From: Corylus avellana
Lineage: Eukaryota > Streptophyta > Magnoliopsida > Fagales > Betulaceae
Direction: 5' to 3'
Length of the DNA stretch: 64,000 bases
Assembly: GCF_901000735.1 (NCBI RefSeq)
Contig: NC_081541.1
Span: 868,001-932,000 of the forward strand
This document shows positions 18,811 through 37,415 of the stretch, in pieces. Made by a program: the position numbers and the translations under genes. Under the pieces are notes generated by a model, which worked only from the letters and a program-made list of their open reading frames with translations, was not told where the DNA came from and ran no database searches. Position 1 is the stretch's first letter; every line of letters starts with the position of its first letter.

Positions 18811-19760
<950 letters not shown>

Positions 19761-21225
19761 GGTCCGGGGGTCTTGCGAGTCCATAGGCTTAGGGAGGAAA
19801 AGTATGACAGTCGTGTCTTGCGGCCGGGTAAACAATTTGTTCATATTCATTAATTCTTCTGCATGTGGAACAAAGAGAAAATATGGAAAAAAAAACAAAA
19901 ATCAGGTTGACGGATTCTAGTGCTAAGTTCACGGAACAATTCAAACACTACATCAATCAAACTAAAAACAGGCAACCCGCTGTCCCATCACAGAGAGAGT
20001 GAGAGTTAGAGAGAGAGAGATCATGAAAATCAAAGGTTTTTTGAGCTGATTACTACATACTTGTACGATTTGAGGATCAAATTAATTGTTTAGAAAAAAA
20101 ACCCAAATTACGATCTGCAAATTTGAGTTCTAAACAAATGGTTGTAGGGAAATCGGAAGGTACATTAATCTTCTTTATCATGGACCCAAGCATATGAGAT
20201 CGTCTCCCAAATTGAAAACAAATTCACAAAATAACAAAGCCATCGATATTGAAAAAAAAGCTTATACAAGACTCAAAGTCATGATACAGCTAGATCTCGT
20301 ACGTGGCAAACAGGCACTGCATGCCAAATTATCATTTGAATGGTTGGAAGTTTGTAAAACTTAATTCCATCGGATATGCTTTATGGACATAAATTTCCAC
20401 TCTCTTCTGGAAGATGCTCACTGCTTATCTTATCTTTTTACCCTTTTTCCAAGTCTCCCCCTCCAAGTCGTCTCCTCACTTTTCTATGGGTTGAACCCAC
20501 AAAATTCATACATACCCTTGTTAAAAAGCAGAAAGCTACAAATTTGCATACAAGAACGAGCCAGGCTTATCTTAGAATAGATTTTATCATTTTAGATAAT
20601 GATTATCTTTTTTATTTTTTATTTTTTATTTATGTAGGTGATAACTTTATATGTTTGAACAGGCAGTGCTCTAGATCTAGAATACGTGAAATTAGAAATT
20701 ATAAAATTACTTTGCAAGGATAAACTGTATACACCTTGTGAAAGGAAGAAAACTACCAATATTTATTGCTTACAAGAACACCTGAGGCTTATCTTAGACT
20801 TTAGCAGAAGACTTAGCTAGAAGTTTTAGATAATGTTTGTCTTTTTAAAATAGTTATTCCTTGAATAATGCTAAAAAGTATATATACATTTTTATCTCAC
20901 AATGTTGATTAATCCTTAATTTTTTAATTTTTATTTGTTAACATTGACAAATTTAAGGGTTGGTTGGACCCTAACCTTAATTAGGATTGTGGGACAAAAA
21001 CGAAATTTTTGAAACAACTGTACATATGAAATATTAAGTGAAAGGGAGAGCTTTACTTTTACGGTTAAAATTTTATTTTGTTATATTTAACGGTGCATAT
21101 TGTGTCACTTTATTTGAAAATTTTAAACAATGCATTGATATATACAAAATTTTAGTGGATGCTATTGGGCATCAACATTTTTTTTTTTTTTTTTAATTTT
21201 TTTTTTTTATTTTCCTGCCTACTCT
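19761..21225. other. Chi-5 upstream flank and end of unit A
   Basis: No gene seen. A GA-rich stretch lies at about 19992-20020. Homology with unit B ends at 21009. Bases 21010-21225 are AT-rich unique sequence with a long T run (about 21179-21210). Confidence 0.5.
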
Positions 21226-21970
21226 TTAGGGTCGACAAAGTCGACCCTAATAATTTGTCATTAGGGTCGACTTTCAAAGTCGACCCTAATGATCACTCTT
21301 CAGCGTCCACTTTGAGTGGACGCTGAAGGTGAATAAAATTATTTTTTATATTTTTTTTTAATTCTTGCACATACTCTTTAGGGTCGACTTTGTCGACCTA
21401 ATACTTTGTCATTAGGGTCGACTTTTATAGTCGACCCTAATAAACACTCTTCAGCGTCCACTTTGAGTGGACGCTATTGGTAAATAAAATTATTTTTTTT
21501 TATTTTGTTAAATTCTTGCCCATACTCTTTAGGGTCGACAAAGTCGACCCTAATGCTTTAGCATTAGGGTCGACTTTACAGTCGACCCTAATAGTCACTC
21601 TTCAGCGTCCACTTTGAGTGGACGCTATTAGGGAAGAAATTTTTTTTTTTTTTAAAAAAAAAAATTCCGCCACACACCCTTTTAGGGTCGACTTTGTCGA
21701 CCCTAATGAGTAGCCATTAGCGTCGACTTTAGAAGTCGACACTAATGATCTTTTTCCCGCCTTTTGAATATTTCCCGCGAGAATATTAGGGTCGAGTTAT
21801 TAGCGTTCACTGTAGAGTCGACGCTATTATTCATCTTTTGGGTCGACTATTAGCGTCCACTTGAATGTGGACGCTAATACATAACTATTAGGGGCGACTT
21901 TCAAAAGTCGCCCCTAATAGTTGAGTATTAGGGGCGACTATAAAGTCGCCCCTAATAAGTCGCCCCTGAT
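21226..21970. repeat. Cluster of GTCGAC / GTCCAC palindromes at the unit junction
   Basis: Three tandem repeats of about 155 bp begin near 21226, 21380 and 21530. Each holds two neighbouring palindromes built on TTAGGGTCGAC...GTCGACCCTAA and one on CAGCGTCCACTTTGAGTGGACGCT. More diverged palindromes follow, ending with TTAGGGGCGACTTT / AAAGTCGCCCCTAA pairs at about 21888-21970. Such hairpin-loaded sequence is typical of the subterminal regions of CACTA transposons in dicots, but no CACTA terminus is visible here, so that assignment is inference. Confidence 0.8.
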
Positions 21971-22518
21971 GATATGAAATATTTAAAAGTAAAATGCATG
22001 ATATGAAATATTTAACCTTTTCTGATTCTCTTGCTAAGCAGTGGCCTTAACAAGATCCCATTTTTCTTTCGAAAAAATAATTTCATTTGAAATTGTTAGT
22101 ATTGATAGATCGAGTTGTCCATTTTAGCAAAGAACAGGCCGAGGAAGTGGGAGACAAAGCTTAGGTACCTGTTCGAACAGATGGACTCAGCCTCACAATT
22201 GATTCTTTTTTACTTTTAAAAGTTTTTTTTAAAAAAATATATATATATTTGTCTTCTTACTTAAAAATTTTAATATATATATATTTGTCAGCTTCCCAAG
22301 CGATGTTCATATATTCCATGTTACCAACCAATGAGCAGAAAATTACATGACTTTGTGCTAGAAGAAAAAACATAAAAAGAGAAGTCAACTTAAATAACAC
22401 ACATATTTATTTATGTATTTCATTTATTATTAAAGCCAAGAACCATATAGTCAAGATCTTGGATTGAAAAAGATACACAACTCAATAATTATCATTTAAA
22501 AAAGGACAAAAGCATGAT

Positions 22519-23451
<933 letters not shown>

Positions 23452-23465
23452 TTAAGGGGAGGCTT

Positions 23466-23606
23466 CTTTTATAGAGTTGGGAGTATTCCAAGCTTGAAAA
23501 TTTGACCAATAACGCGTTTCAGTTAATTCAAATATAGTTGAGCTGTATAGAACTTTAGTCAATTGTAGGCTGAAGCTGACTCGGTTTTAAGCAGGATTGG
23601 TTGACT
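23466..23606 (-). promoter_or_regulatory. Promoter of the third Chi-2 copy: TATA box plus two W-boxes
   Basis: TATAAAAG at 23466-23473 (minus strand); TTGACC at 23502-23507 and TTGACT at 23601-23606 (+ strand). The spacing between W-boxes is shorter than in unit A because the poly(A)/TA insertion is absent. Confidence 0.6.
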
Positions 23607-26148
23607 TACTCTAAGAATGTGAAGACAAATGCACAACATGAGAGCTAATTAAAGAAATTTTAAATCAATTATAAATTCAAAATTAGGGAATAATCAATAC
23701 GTACAAAACACGTTCATTAGATAAAAAACGACAAAGGGGTGGCCATATTTTACAAAGTGCACATGGAACATAAATATAGTTTAATTAGTTCATATCTCTT
23801 ATTATAATATCATAGTACAAGGGATTTGTGAATTTTGTTAGTAAATATTTGAATTCCTATATATTGTCTTCGACAGCCCAGCTGCATATATGTATTCGAT
23901 AGTTTCTATCGTTTACCATTTGTCATGATTTAAATGCATGTAAGCTAGTTATATATATATGCTTGTCTTTTCTTTGGTGTGTTGTATGATCCTTCTTGGT
24001 TACATATCGGCATTAATGGGGCTCTTATTATTATTTGTATGCAACGTGACTTGGTTGTTGTTTTCCTTACTACTGACTAGCATACGTTATACACATGACA
24101 CGTCACTGAAATATGACTAAATTTATAATGGCATTACCCCCATATATTAATTATATTAATTTACGATGTTATGAGTTTAAATGTTGAATATATATATAAC
24201 TCCAAATTTCTTCCCTAAAAAAGGAGCCATAATTGTCTTGTTATTTCTATTGAAGTTCAACGTCGGCGCCGTAATTTATGGGTCAGCTCATTTGATCAAG
24301 CTAGTTCGTTTAGACCATGGCGCATATATTCAACGCCGTCGCCCATCAAAATCACAACCATTATTCCATCCTTACAAAATTTCTCGAGGGGGGTTCTTTT
24401 ATATTAAATTTTATGCGTTATCTTGACCTAATTATATGATATTACCAAATGTCAATCAATGAAGGTTACCTTTTTCACATATGGTCGGGTGCTTCTATTG
24501 TCTACATTTACCTTCAGCGGTGAATTTAAGAATTTGTATTAGAAAGGATGAAAGAATGAGAGTAGGAGTTAGAGTCAAAAAAACTAAAAAAATTACCCTT
24601 AGAAAAAAAAAAATTCAAAATTTTTTTAAAGGGCGGGTAGGGGCGCCTGCCCCCCACTGTTTACCGGTATCTAATTTTTCTTGAAAAGTGAACTGTTTTA
24701 AAGATTTCAAAATGTGACAACTCTTGTGCATACTTAATTGCTAAACTCCCGCTCATTATCCATTTCTTTTTCTATTATAAATAAAAGTGGAAAAGACCCC
24801 ATTAGCAATTCTTGTCCTCTAGAATGAGCAAGGATATATGGTTAAAATGAATTCATTTTAAGCCATTTTTAAGATTCTGAATATCAACTTGATAGTGGAA
24901 TCTAGACTGATGGGATAATTTGAAACTGATTTAGCCATGGGTCAATTTGTCCACTGGAAATGACATCATTCTTAAATGGGCCGGGCCTTAATAAAGGATT
25001 AAACACAACACTCCCGGTCACTAATTTCTAAGTCGATTGGCCCCCACAACCCAAATTAATGGGGAGAAGCATAAATATTTTGCAACAAGACTATGGGCAT
25101 GCAATCAAGATTAATCCCTGAAGAAGCAATTGAAAATTCTTGATTTAGACCACAAGTTGTTAAACACTAGAATATTATCAAGAAAATTATCAATTCAGTT
25201 ACCACATTTATTAATACCAAAATCTATAAGAGCATACAATCAAACAACATAAATAATTTTAATAATGAAGTAAAAACCTTTTGAAGAATCATTCAAAAGT
25301 AAAACTACTTTGAGACGAATCCGTCATGGTAAACTTGTTTTACATATTGTTCTTATTTTCCAGACTTTTGTAACTCGAAACCCAATTTGTGACCATGCAA
25401 ACAACATATTTACCTCTCACTGCAGTGATTCTAGAACCTATAGCCTTCTTCTATATGATAACGTTCAAGAATAAACCTTGTCCGCTTCAACCCAGAACTT
25501 TGGTGGCCGTACGTAGACCTTTTGTGGTTTGACTAAGGACAATGAAACTAAGAAAAGTTTTAGAACAATTTTGGCTCAAGAAAAAAGTTAAATCTCTCCC
25601 AAATCAATGAAACATAGCCTTCCAATGTGTATAGAAGTTGTGATATGTGAGATTTATATAGAATGAGAGAAAACATAACTTTTTAAGCTAAGTTTGGCTA
25701 GGGTTTCATGATTTGCAACAATCTCGTTTGAACGAGAATAAGTTTCATTCGAACGAGATATAGGGTTTCACAAATTTGTTGTACAACGTTCTAACAAGCA
25801 TCAAATGACACTTGATCGGAGTTTGTTTTAAATATAAAGTGCTTTTGTTTTAAATTTTATACTCAGAAGTCAAGAACATGTTTTAGAAAAGTGGGAAAGG
25901 AGATGCTTTCCAAATGAATTTTCTTTTAACTTATCAACCATGTTTTTGTTAAAAAAATAAATAAGAAATAGTTGAAAAAAATTGGATGTTGAATGAAGGA
26001 AAGAAAGAAGGTGAGCAACCATCAAGATATAGGCATGACATAGCATGATAAGTAAAGTACAATAAGATTTGATAAAGTAATAAACGATACTCGAGCTCCC
26101 AAGATCTTTTATTTGTTGTGTGTTTTTGACTTGAGAGCCATATCCAAT
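23607..26148. other. Spacer of the partial copy
   Basis: Counterpart of 8937-11480; no supported gene. A short frame near 24181-24426 is identical in all three copies, but only because the copies are recent. Small indels distinguish it, for example near 24540-24630 and a shorter palindrome region near 25720-25760. Confidence 0.5.
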
Positions 26149-26664
<516 letters not shown>

Positions 26665-26764
26665 NNNNNNNNNNNNNNNNNNNNNNNNNNNNNNNNNNNN
26701 NNNNNNNNNNNNNNNNNNNNNNNNNNNNNNNNNNNNNNNNNNNNNNNNNNNNNNNNNNNNNNNN
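26665..26764. other. Assembly gap of 100 N
   Basis: Exactly 100 N, the usual placeholder for a gap of unknown length. It separates a broken chitinase from intron 1 of pyruvate kinase. The missing sequence should include the rest of Chi-3, probably further genes, and the first exon (transit peptide) of pyruvate kinase. Confidence 0.98.
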
Positions 26765-27156
26765 ATTTTGTTTATGTGTGGAGGGAATGTAGGAAAATTG
26801 GAAGCGTTTTTTATAAGCCCATTGTTTGGAAGTACTTTTCGTGTTTTTGAAAATTCTCGTTCTAGTTGAAAACAAAAGGATGCGAAAAATTGAAGCTTCT
26901 TTATTTGATAAGTAGGCAATTAAGTAAGCTTAATGTTTAAGAGGCTTCGTTTGGATGCTGAGTGCATTGAGACGAAATCAGAGCCTTGATGTGTTTGTTC
27001 GACAACTCTCTTTGGTTGCTGTGAAAACGGATTAAAGAGCAAAGAAAATTATTTATTGTTAATAATTTGTCTTAAAGTTGCAAAGAAAAGAGGGAAAAAA
27101 AAGAGATAAACTTTGCAAAATTTTCCTCGTATTTATTTTTTTACCATTTTTGTGAG
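26765..27156. other. Probable intron 1 of the unit B pyruvate kinase
   Basis: AT-rich, with no frame resembling a transit peptide. It ends in a pyrimidine-rich tract and AG at 27155-27156, just before the first recognisable exon, so it is best read as intron sequence whose 5' exon is lost in the gap. Confidence 0.55.
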
Positions 27157-30100
27157 ATGCTGATCAGAGAGAGCAACAATTTCAGCATCTACAAGTTCAT
27201 CAACTTCTCGACTCGTCACCGGTGGGCGTGTGGTCCAAGCCGACGGTTAGACGCAAGACAAAGATCGTGTGCACGATCGGTCCTTCTACCAACACGCGTG
27301 AAATGATATGGAAGCTGGCCGAAGCTGGAATGAATGTTGCTCGGATGAACATGTCTCATGGAGACCACGCGTCTCATCAGAAAGTTATAGATTTGGTTAA
27401 GGAATATAATGCTCAATCCAAAGACAATGTAATTGCAATCATGCTCGACACCAAGGCAAGTTTTTGCTTTACATTCGATTCTATGCTTTACATTCGATTC
27501 TATTTTCTTCTATGTTAAATTAGTACAGCACGCTGCTAAAGCAGGTTAGGCATTGTTTAGATAGAAACTGACAAATAGTAAATTAATCATTTGGAAATAT
27601 ATATATATATAGAAACTGACAAATAATGCACATCGAATAATTGTGATGAGATTGAACAATTGATATAATATAGCCGGACCTAAATCAATAGGCTTAAGCT
27701 TTTGGATTAAGGTGGTGTTCCAACATATTATCAAGGGTCTTACTTAATCCTCTAGGTGTTCATCTTCCCAAAAATATTTACATGGATGTATCAGTAGCAT
27801 TTATGTTAGCTGAATTTACTGTCATAAAAAGCATATGCGGAAGACTTTTCTATTTGTAGCACAAGAAGTCATTAAACTTCCCTCTGGAGTTTTTATGCAT
27901 CCTAGTCATGGAGAGAAATTGAAGTAGGTATTTGACCTCCCCACTTTGAGGAGGGACTGTTGATAATTAGGGCATTGCATTTTATGCATTCGGGAAGCAA
28001 GCAGTATGTATGTTGTGTGCCATTCATACGGTGACTACGTTTAGGATCTTATTGTTAATTTAGCTAAAAATATGCAGTCTCTTAGCCATGGAGATGCCAA
28101 AATGGAACTAATTTGTTGCTACATGGACATTGTAAGGAGCAATATTGGAACCTGCTAGTTCATATTATTGTGTTATTTCCTAGTCAAGTATATGTATCTT
28201 GATTTTTTTTGGTTGATCAATATTTTGTTTTATCTAATTTCTAAATAATTTATCCTTTTTTCTTTGGTTTTCATCAGGGTCCTGAAGTTAGGAGTGGGGA
28301 CCTGCCACAACCAATCACATTAATGAGTGGGCAAGAATTCACTTTTACAATTCGGAGAGGGGTTGGCACAGCAGATTCTGTTAGTGTGAACTATGATGAT
28401 TTTGTTAATGACGTAGAAGTGGGTGACATGCTTCTTGTTGATGGTATGCTATATTTGTCCTCTCTGGTAAACAAGGAAGTTTCTTTCACCTGAACTGTGC
28501 TCATAGATTAAAAATATTTGCTCAGAGGAGGTAGTAGTTTTATTATTCATGGTTCAAGCTTAATTTTGTGAAATATTTGGATATCACATATTTTAGTGAA
28601 GGATAATGGTGTAAATGACAGTAAAGAAACTTGGTCTGTAAGTCATATTTGTGTGGCCATTTGCATGTGCACTGATACGTTTACTCTTATACACTAGCGT
28701 GGGCATATGCATGATTCTGTCACTTATTATAGCATTCCTATTGAACTCCTCAAATTTAACTTTTCTCATAAAAATTTCTGATTACTGAGATCGAACAGAG
28801 CATGCCTGACTGGCTGTGAGTTTTACTGTGAAAGTTAATTATAATCCCACATGTCCTAAGATGAAATCAACATGCTTTTAGAAATCTTTATTATGTTGTT
28901 TCATGGAAGGAAGAATGTCGTCAACTTCAAAATGGAATATGCCGCTTTATAAGATAACATATACCGTCTCTCACACTATTGATAATTCAGGATATTCTAA
29001 TCCAGTGAGTTCTGGTGGTTGAGGATTATTATGAACTTGGGAATTAAAACATGGATAGGGCAAAAAGATGCTGATGCCATATGCCCAGATTTCACATTTT
29101 ATATAAGATTTTAGAACTCTTAAGGCCCTCACGAGCTGTTATTAGCTTCAGTTTTATGTCCACAAAATTCTACCTTAAGTACTTGAGATGAATTATCATA
29201 AGAAGTTTAACTTAATCCCTCTTGCCTACAGTTTTCCACTGGTTCATAACCTTCACGACCTTTTAGATTGTAACTGTTGCTTCCTTTAGAATTGAGTGGT
29301 CTTTGAATTACAAGTGTAATTGAAAAGGCAAGCTCTCTGTCTGTATAGTAGACAAGAATTTAAAAAATGTAACATGTCTTGTTAAGATATGTGCACTGCT
29401 GACTCTTGATCTACTCTGCAGGTGGTATGATGTCATTTTTGGTGAAGTCCAAGACAGAAGATTCAGTGAAGTGTGAAGTTGTTGATGGAGGAGAACTTAA
29501 ATCTAGGCGTCACTTAAATGTTCGAGGAAAAAGTGCAACACTGCCTTCCATCACTGGTTAGACCTTGAATCATTATGTACTCTACAATATCCTACTGATT
29601 TGCATTTTCTTCTTCTTCTTCTCTCTCACTCTCTCCCTCTCTTTTAAAGGTGAGGAGGTACTGAAATTGTTTCCTTTTGCAAATGTACATAATTTTCTAT
29701 ATTGCTTTGCTGCAGAGAAGGATTGGGATGATATCAAATTTGGAGTAGACAACAAAGTTGACTTTTATGCTGTTTCCTTTGTTAAAGATGCACAAGTAGT
29801 TCATGAATTGAAGAATTATCTGCAAAGTAAACATCCAGATATGATTTCTTATTTTTAAAAACAAAATTTGGGAAACATGTTTGTTACCCTGCTCCAGAGT
29901 ACAAATTATAATTCAGTTTTCCATTTGATATGGCAGGCTGTGGTGCAGATATACACGTCATTGTAAAAATTGAAAGTGCAGACTCTATCCCAAATTTGCA
30001 TTCCATTATCACAGCATCTGATGGGGTGATCATACTAATCATTGCATTGTATCTTTTATTTGCTGCTAAATTTTATTAAAATTTACATTTAGACCTTGAA

Positions 30101-32651
30101 GATTGTGACTATTATCAAGTGTTTTTAAGTATTAGTCTAAATCTGGCTGCTTCTGTCACTTTTATACCCTTTGAAAGTCACACATGCTCTTCTTATTTTA
30201 GGCAATGGTTGCAAGAGGAGACCTTGGAGCAGAGCTCCCTATTGAGGAGGTTCCACTTCTGCAGGTATTTTATTTTTGCCAGAAGGGCAACAGAAGAGAG
30301 GGCATCACATATTGGTGTCATTATACAGGACTATTAAGACATCAAGTATGAGTTATTCTCTGACATTCAGAAGATTCTCAATTAAAAATGCAGGAGGAGA
30401 TAATCAGAATCTGCCGTAGCATGGGGAAAGCTGTTATTGTGGCAACAAATATGCTGGAAAGCATGATTGTACACCCAACTCCAACCAGAGCAGAGGTATC
30501 AGACATTGCCATCGCTGTCCGAGAGGGTGCTGATGCAGTCATGCTTTCTGGTGAAACTGCTCATGGAAAGTAAGTTACTTCTTTTTGACTTTTTAGTCGG
30601 TTACTTGGATGTGACTAGATGAATATTTTTTATGAGCATCATGCACATCGAGAGACGTCTGTCATTGGAACCCACCATCTGGCAGCATTGGGTTAGCACT
30701 TTCTCTATCCAAGGGTTTAGCCAGTGTTGAGGAATAGATGTACTTCTGATCACTCCTTGCACACAAAGAGATTTGATGTCCCTGGATGGCAATGCCAATA
30801 GATTCAATGGTTTGAAATGCTTGCATATCAAATTTTGGTCACTAAATATGTGCATGATCAGAGTGGAGTGACTCTAGTTGCAAGTTGCAACACTCAAAGT
30901 AACATCAACAATGCCTACAAGCCATTATGGGATTTAATAATGGGGATTGTTTATTTGTAAACTTTTACACCTTAATGCCATGCAGGTTCCCCTTGAAAGC
31001 TGTTAAAGTCATGCACACAGTTGCATTACGGACGGAAGCTACCATATCATGCGGTGAAATGCCACCTAATCTTGGTCAAGCCTTCAAGGTTATTTAACAT
31101 ATAATTTTCATGTATTTTGATGCTTCATTGAGTCTATCTGCATTGTAGCACCCTTGCCCTTTGTCTCTCTCCCCCAATATCAATTTGAATGTAAGCTCTG
31201 AATACTGACTGGAAGTGTTTTCTTCTCTGTAGAACCATATGAGCGAGATGTTTGCTTACCATGCAACCATGATGTCTAACACTCTTGGAACCTCAATTGT
31301 TGTCTTCACCAGAACTGGTTTCATGGGTACCCTACTGAGCCACTATCGACCTTCAGGCACCATATTTGCTTTTACAAATGAGTGAGTTTCTTATGTCCCC
31401 GGATCTCAATTTTTTCGTTGTGCAATGTGGATGCTGTTTGCATGAGAGGTTATGATACAGTATTGCATATTGGGCATCCATGTTGCAGGCATAAATTTTT
31501 TATCCTCTTAGATATTTCTGTAGGCATAAGTTTTCTCTTGATAGGTTCTTAGCCCTGGAAAAACTGGAATAATAAATGCCTTATTTGATCTGAGTTTGAC
31601 TGAGTGAAAGTATATAAGAACTGAACTGTAAGTTCATTACTGACTGGATTAGCAAATAAAAGATAAAAGGTAAGGGGACAGAGGACAGACAAGGAATGTG
31701 AATCTAATGTGTAACTTTGATGGCCATGCAGGAAGAGGATACAACAAAGGCTGGCTTCGTATCAAGGAGTGTGCCCCATATACTTGCAGTTCTCAGATGA
31801 TGCTGAAGAGACCTTTGCGAATGCCTTAGCTCTACTAAAGGTGAAGTTTTTAACAGGAAAATCACTTGCACTCTTACTTTTGCAGTAGTTGAGATGTAGT
31901 AATCTGCTCAATTTTAGCTAAATGAAATCAGGATTTAGTTTATGTTGGACTTTTGAGTTCTACAATGTTCATTTGTGTTTCTCTTCGAAACCCAAAAAAT
32001 TCTCCTCATCATTGGGTTTGTGATGCATCTGGCTTTCTGGGTCTGAATTTCAATCTGGGAAGGATCCATGTGTAGATGGGATATATAATTCTACACGGGT
32101 TCCAGATCTCCTGTCCCATGGCAGTTGTGCTTTTGCTTTTGATGTATCTGGTATACTTTATGACCAACTGTGCTATCCATTGGGAGTAACGAATGATCTC
32201 AAACATTTCAAATTTGGGGGGCATGCCTGTAGAAAAGACAATTTAAGATAATTTTTGCACTTCCAACCTCTGCTAAGTAAACTATCCTCGCTCTAGTTCA
32301 GAGTTAGTCTGGTTTGGAATCAGAGTTCGTTGATAACTTAAAGCCCTTAGTGATGAATAGATGCCTTTCATAATTCAACCAATATTCTGGCCTTTGAGTA
32401 CTAGCTTTCACATGAAAGCTCAAGTAGATTTCCTTGCACTGAGAATTTATGGAAATAGGTTTTGCATGATCAAATATCTGTTTCTCTATGTTGGCTGGCT
32501 ATCTTCGTTATGCATGATGTACTTTATTGGTTTTCATATGCAGAATCAAGGGATGGTGAAGGAGGGTGAAGAGGTAGCACTTCTTCAGAGTGGAAGACAA
32601 CCCATCTGGCGATTCCAATCCACTCACTATATTCAGGTCCGGCAAGCGTAA
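27157..32651 (+). CDS. PKP-BETA1: Plastidial pyruvate kinase beta subunit (unit B), lacking its first exon
   Basis: Exons: 27157-27455, 28278-28443, 29422-29556, 29716-29826, 29937-30025, 30202-30264, 30394-30569, 30986-31088, 31233-31381, 31732-31840, 32544-32651. They total 1508 bases with matching phases, about 502 residues; the plastid beta type is usually about 570-580, so some 70 residues (the transit peptide) are missing. The first visible exon starts at an acceptor AG at 27155-27156 and runs [12 protein letters not shown]... into [18 protein letters not shown], then [11 protein letters not shown] and IAIMLDTK. Its donor is GC (AAG|GCAAGT), giving a GC-AG intron before [12 protein letters not shown]; the other introns are GT-AG. 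One visible change from unit [11 protein letters not shown] instead of [10 protein letters not shown]. The missing 5' exon should lie in or beyond the N gap. Confidence 0.92.
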
Positions 32652-33681
32652 GCGCTAAGTAAGCTGATGAGCCCACATCATTTTGCCACTTGCCCATGCA
32701 CTGTGATCATTTCAAACTATCAGAACGCTTAGATTTATTCGGGGCTTCCCTCGGGTGGATTGGTGTAATTTTTGCTGGCATTGTTATATATGTGTATTTC
32801 AAGATTCCATCTACTTCGTGTTGATTTACCCCTTTCTTTTCCTAAAACACTCGGCCTTTTAACTTCCTGATATATGTTAAATTTCAACGGCTTGCTGGTG
32901 CATCTTGTTAAAAACTAACGTAGTTTTCCTATAAGGACTAACACAATTTGTCGATGATCCAGAATATTAAATCATAATACAATTGAAAAATAAAAAACAA
33001 AAAAAAAACTTGAGAAAATTAAACTTTATTATCTTGAATAATTTTGCAAAAATATTTTACAATCTCATATATTAGAGTAGTGTACCCTTTTTTTCTACAC
33101 TATAATTATTCTCGTTTGCCTAGCAGAAAAATGACTCTTGGCTCAGCAAGAAAAATTGATTGTAGTTGTGTTACTAGCGTAATATATTTTCCTCGCATCA
33201 CTTAATCAGAAAGTGATTCTTTAGTTTGTTCCAGTTGTCTCTAAAACCACCCAAAACTCCACATGTGTTCATCATGGAGCACTAACGAGAACAAGCCTAA
33301 TCAGTTCAACTTTCTGCCTGCTTAGGTTATTACTTATGGATTGTATGGTGTGGTGCACACTCCGTGTTACACTGTTACGCCCTTCTCTTTAAGGGGTAAA
33401 CAACTATATGCAACATGAAAATAACAAAAAGAACAAAAGAAAAAGCAACAATTGCAGTCAAACTCGAGACACTGTTACACCAAGTTTAGAAACAAATACA
33501 TGGGCTAAAAGAAGAACGTCAAAATCAAAATTCAACATTTATTTATTTATAAGAAGCATCCAAGTACAAACTATCAATCCATGCAAACCTAAAATTCCCA
33601 ATTTATCTGTTTACCCTTTGAGGCTATGAAACCACATATACAATACAATGACTTCAGGGTAGCCTACTCGAAGTAATAACT
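32652..33681. other. 3' UTR of pyruvate kinase and spacer to Chi-1 (unit B)
   Basis: Counterpart of 4191-5307 with about 1 in 40 bases changed plus the indels named for unit B. No gene seen. Confidence 0.55.
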
Positions 33682-37260
<3,579 letters not shown>

Positions 37261-37274
37261 TTAAGGGGAGGCTT

Positions 37275-37415
37275 CTTTTATAGAGTTGGGAGTATTCCAA
37301 GCTTGAAAATTTGACCAATAACGCGTTTCAGTTAATTCAAATATAGTTGAGCTGTATAGAACTTTAGTCAATTGTAGGCTGAAGCTGACTCGGTTTTAAG
37401 CAGGATTGGTTGACT
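37275..37415 (-). promoter_or_regulatory. Chi-2 promoter (unit B): TATA box plus two W-boxes
   Basis: TATAAAAG at 37275-37282 (minus strand); TTGACC at 37311-37316 and TTGACT at 37410-37415 (+ strand). No poly(A)/TA insertion, unlike unit A. Confidence 0.6.

Noticed and set aside
21226..21970. Regular repeats resembling a CRISPR array
   Set aside because: Each repeat is a palindrome pair with related spacers, the context is a plant genome and there are no cas genes; a transposon subterminal region fits.
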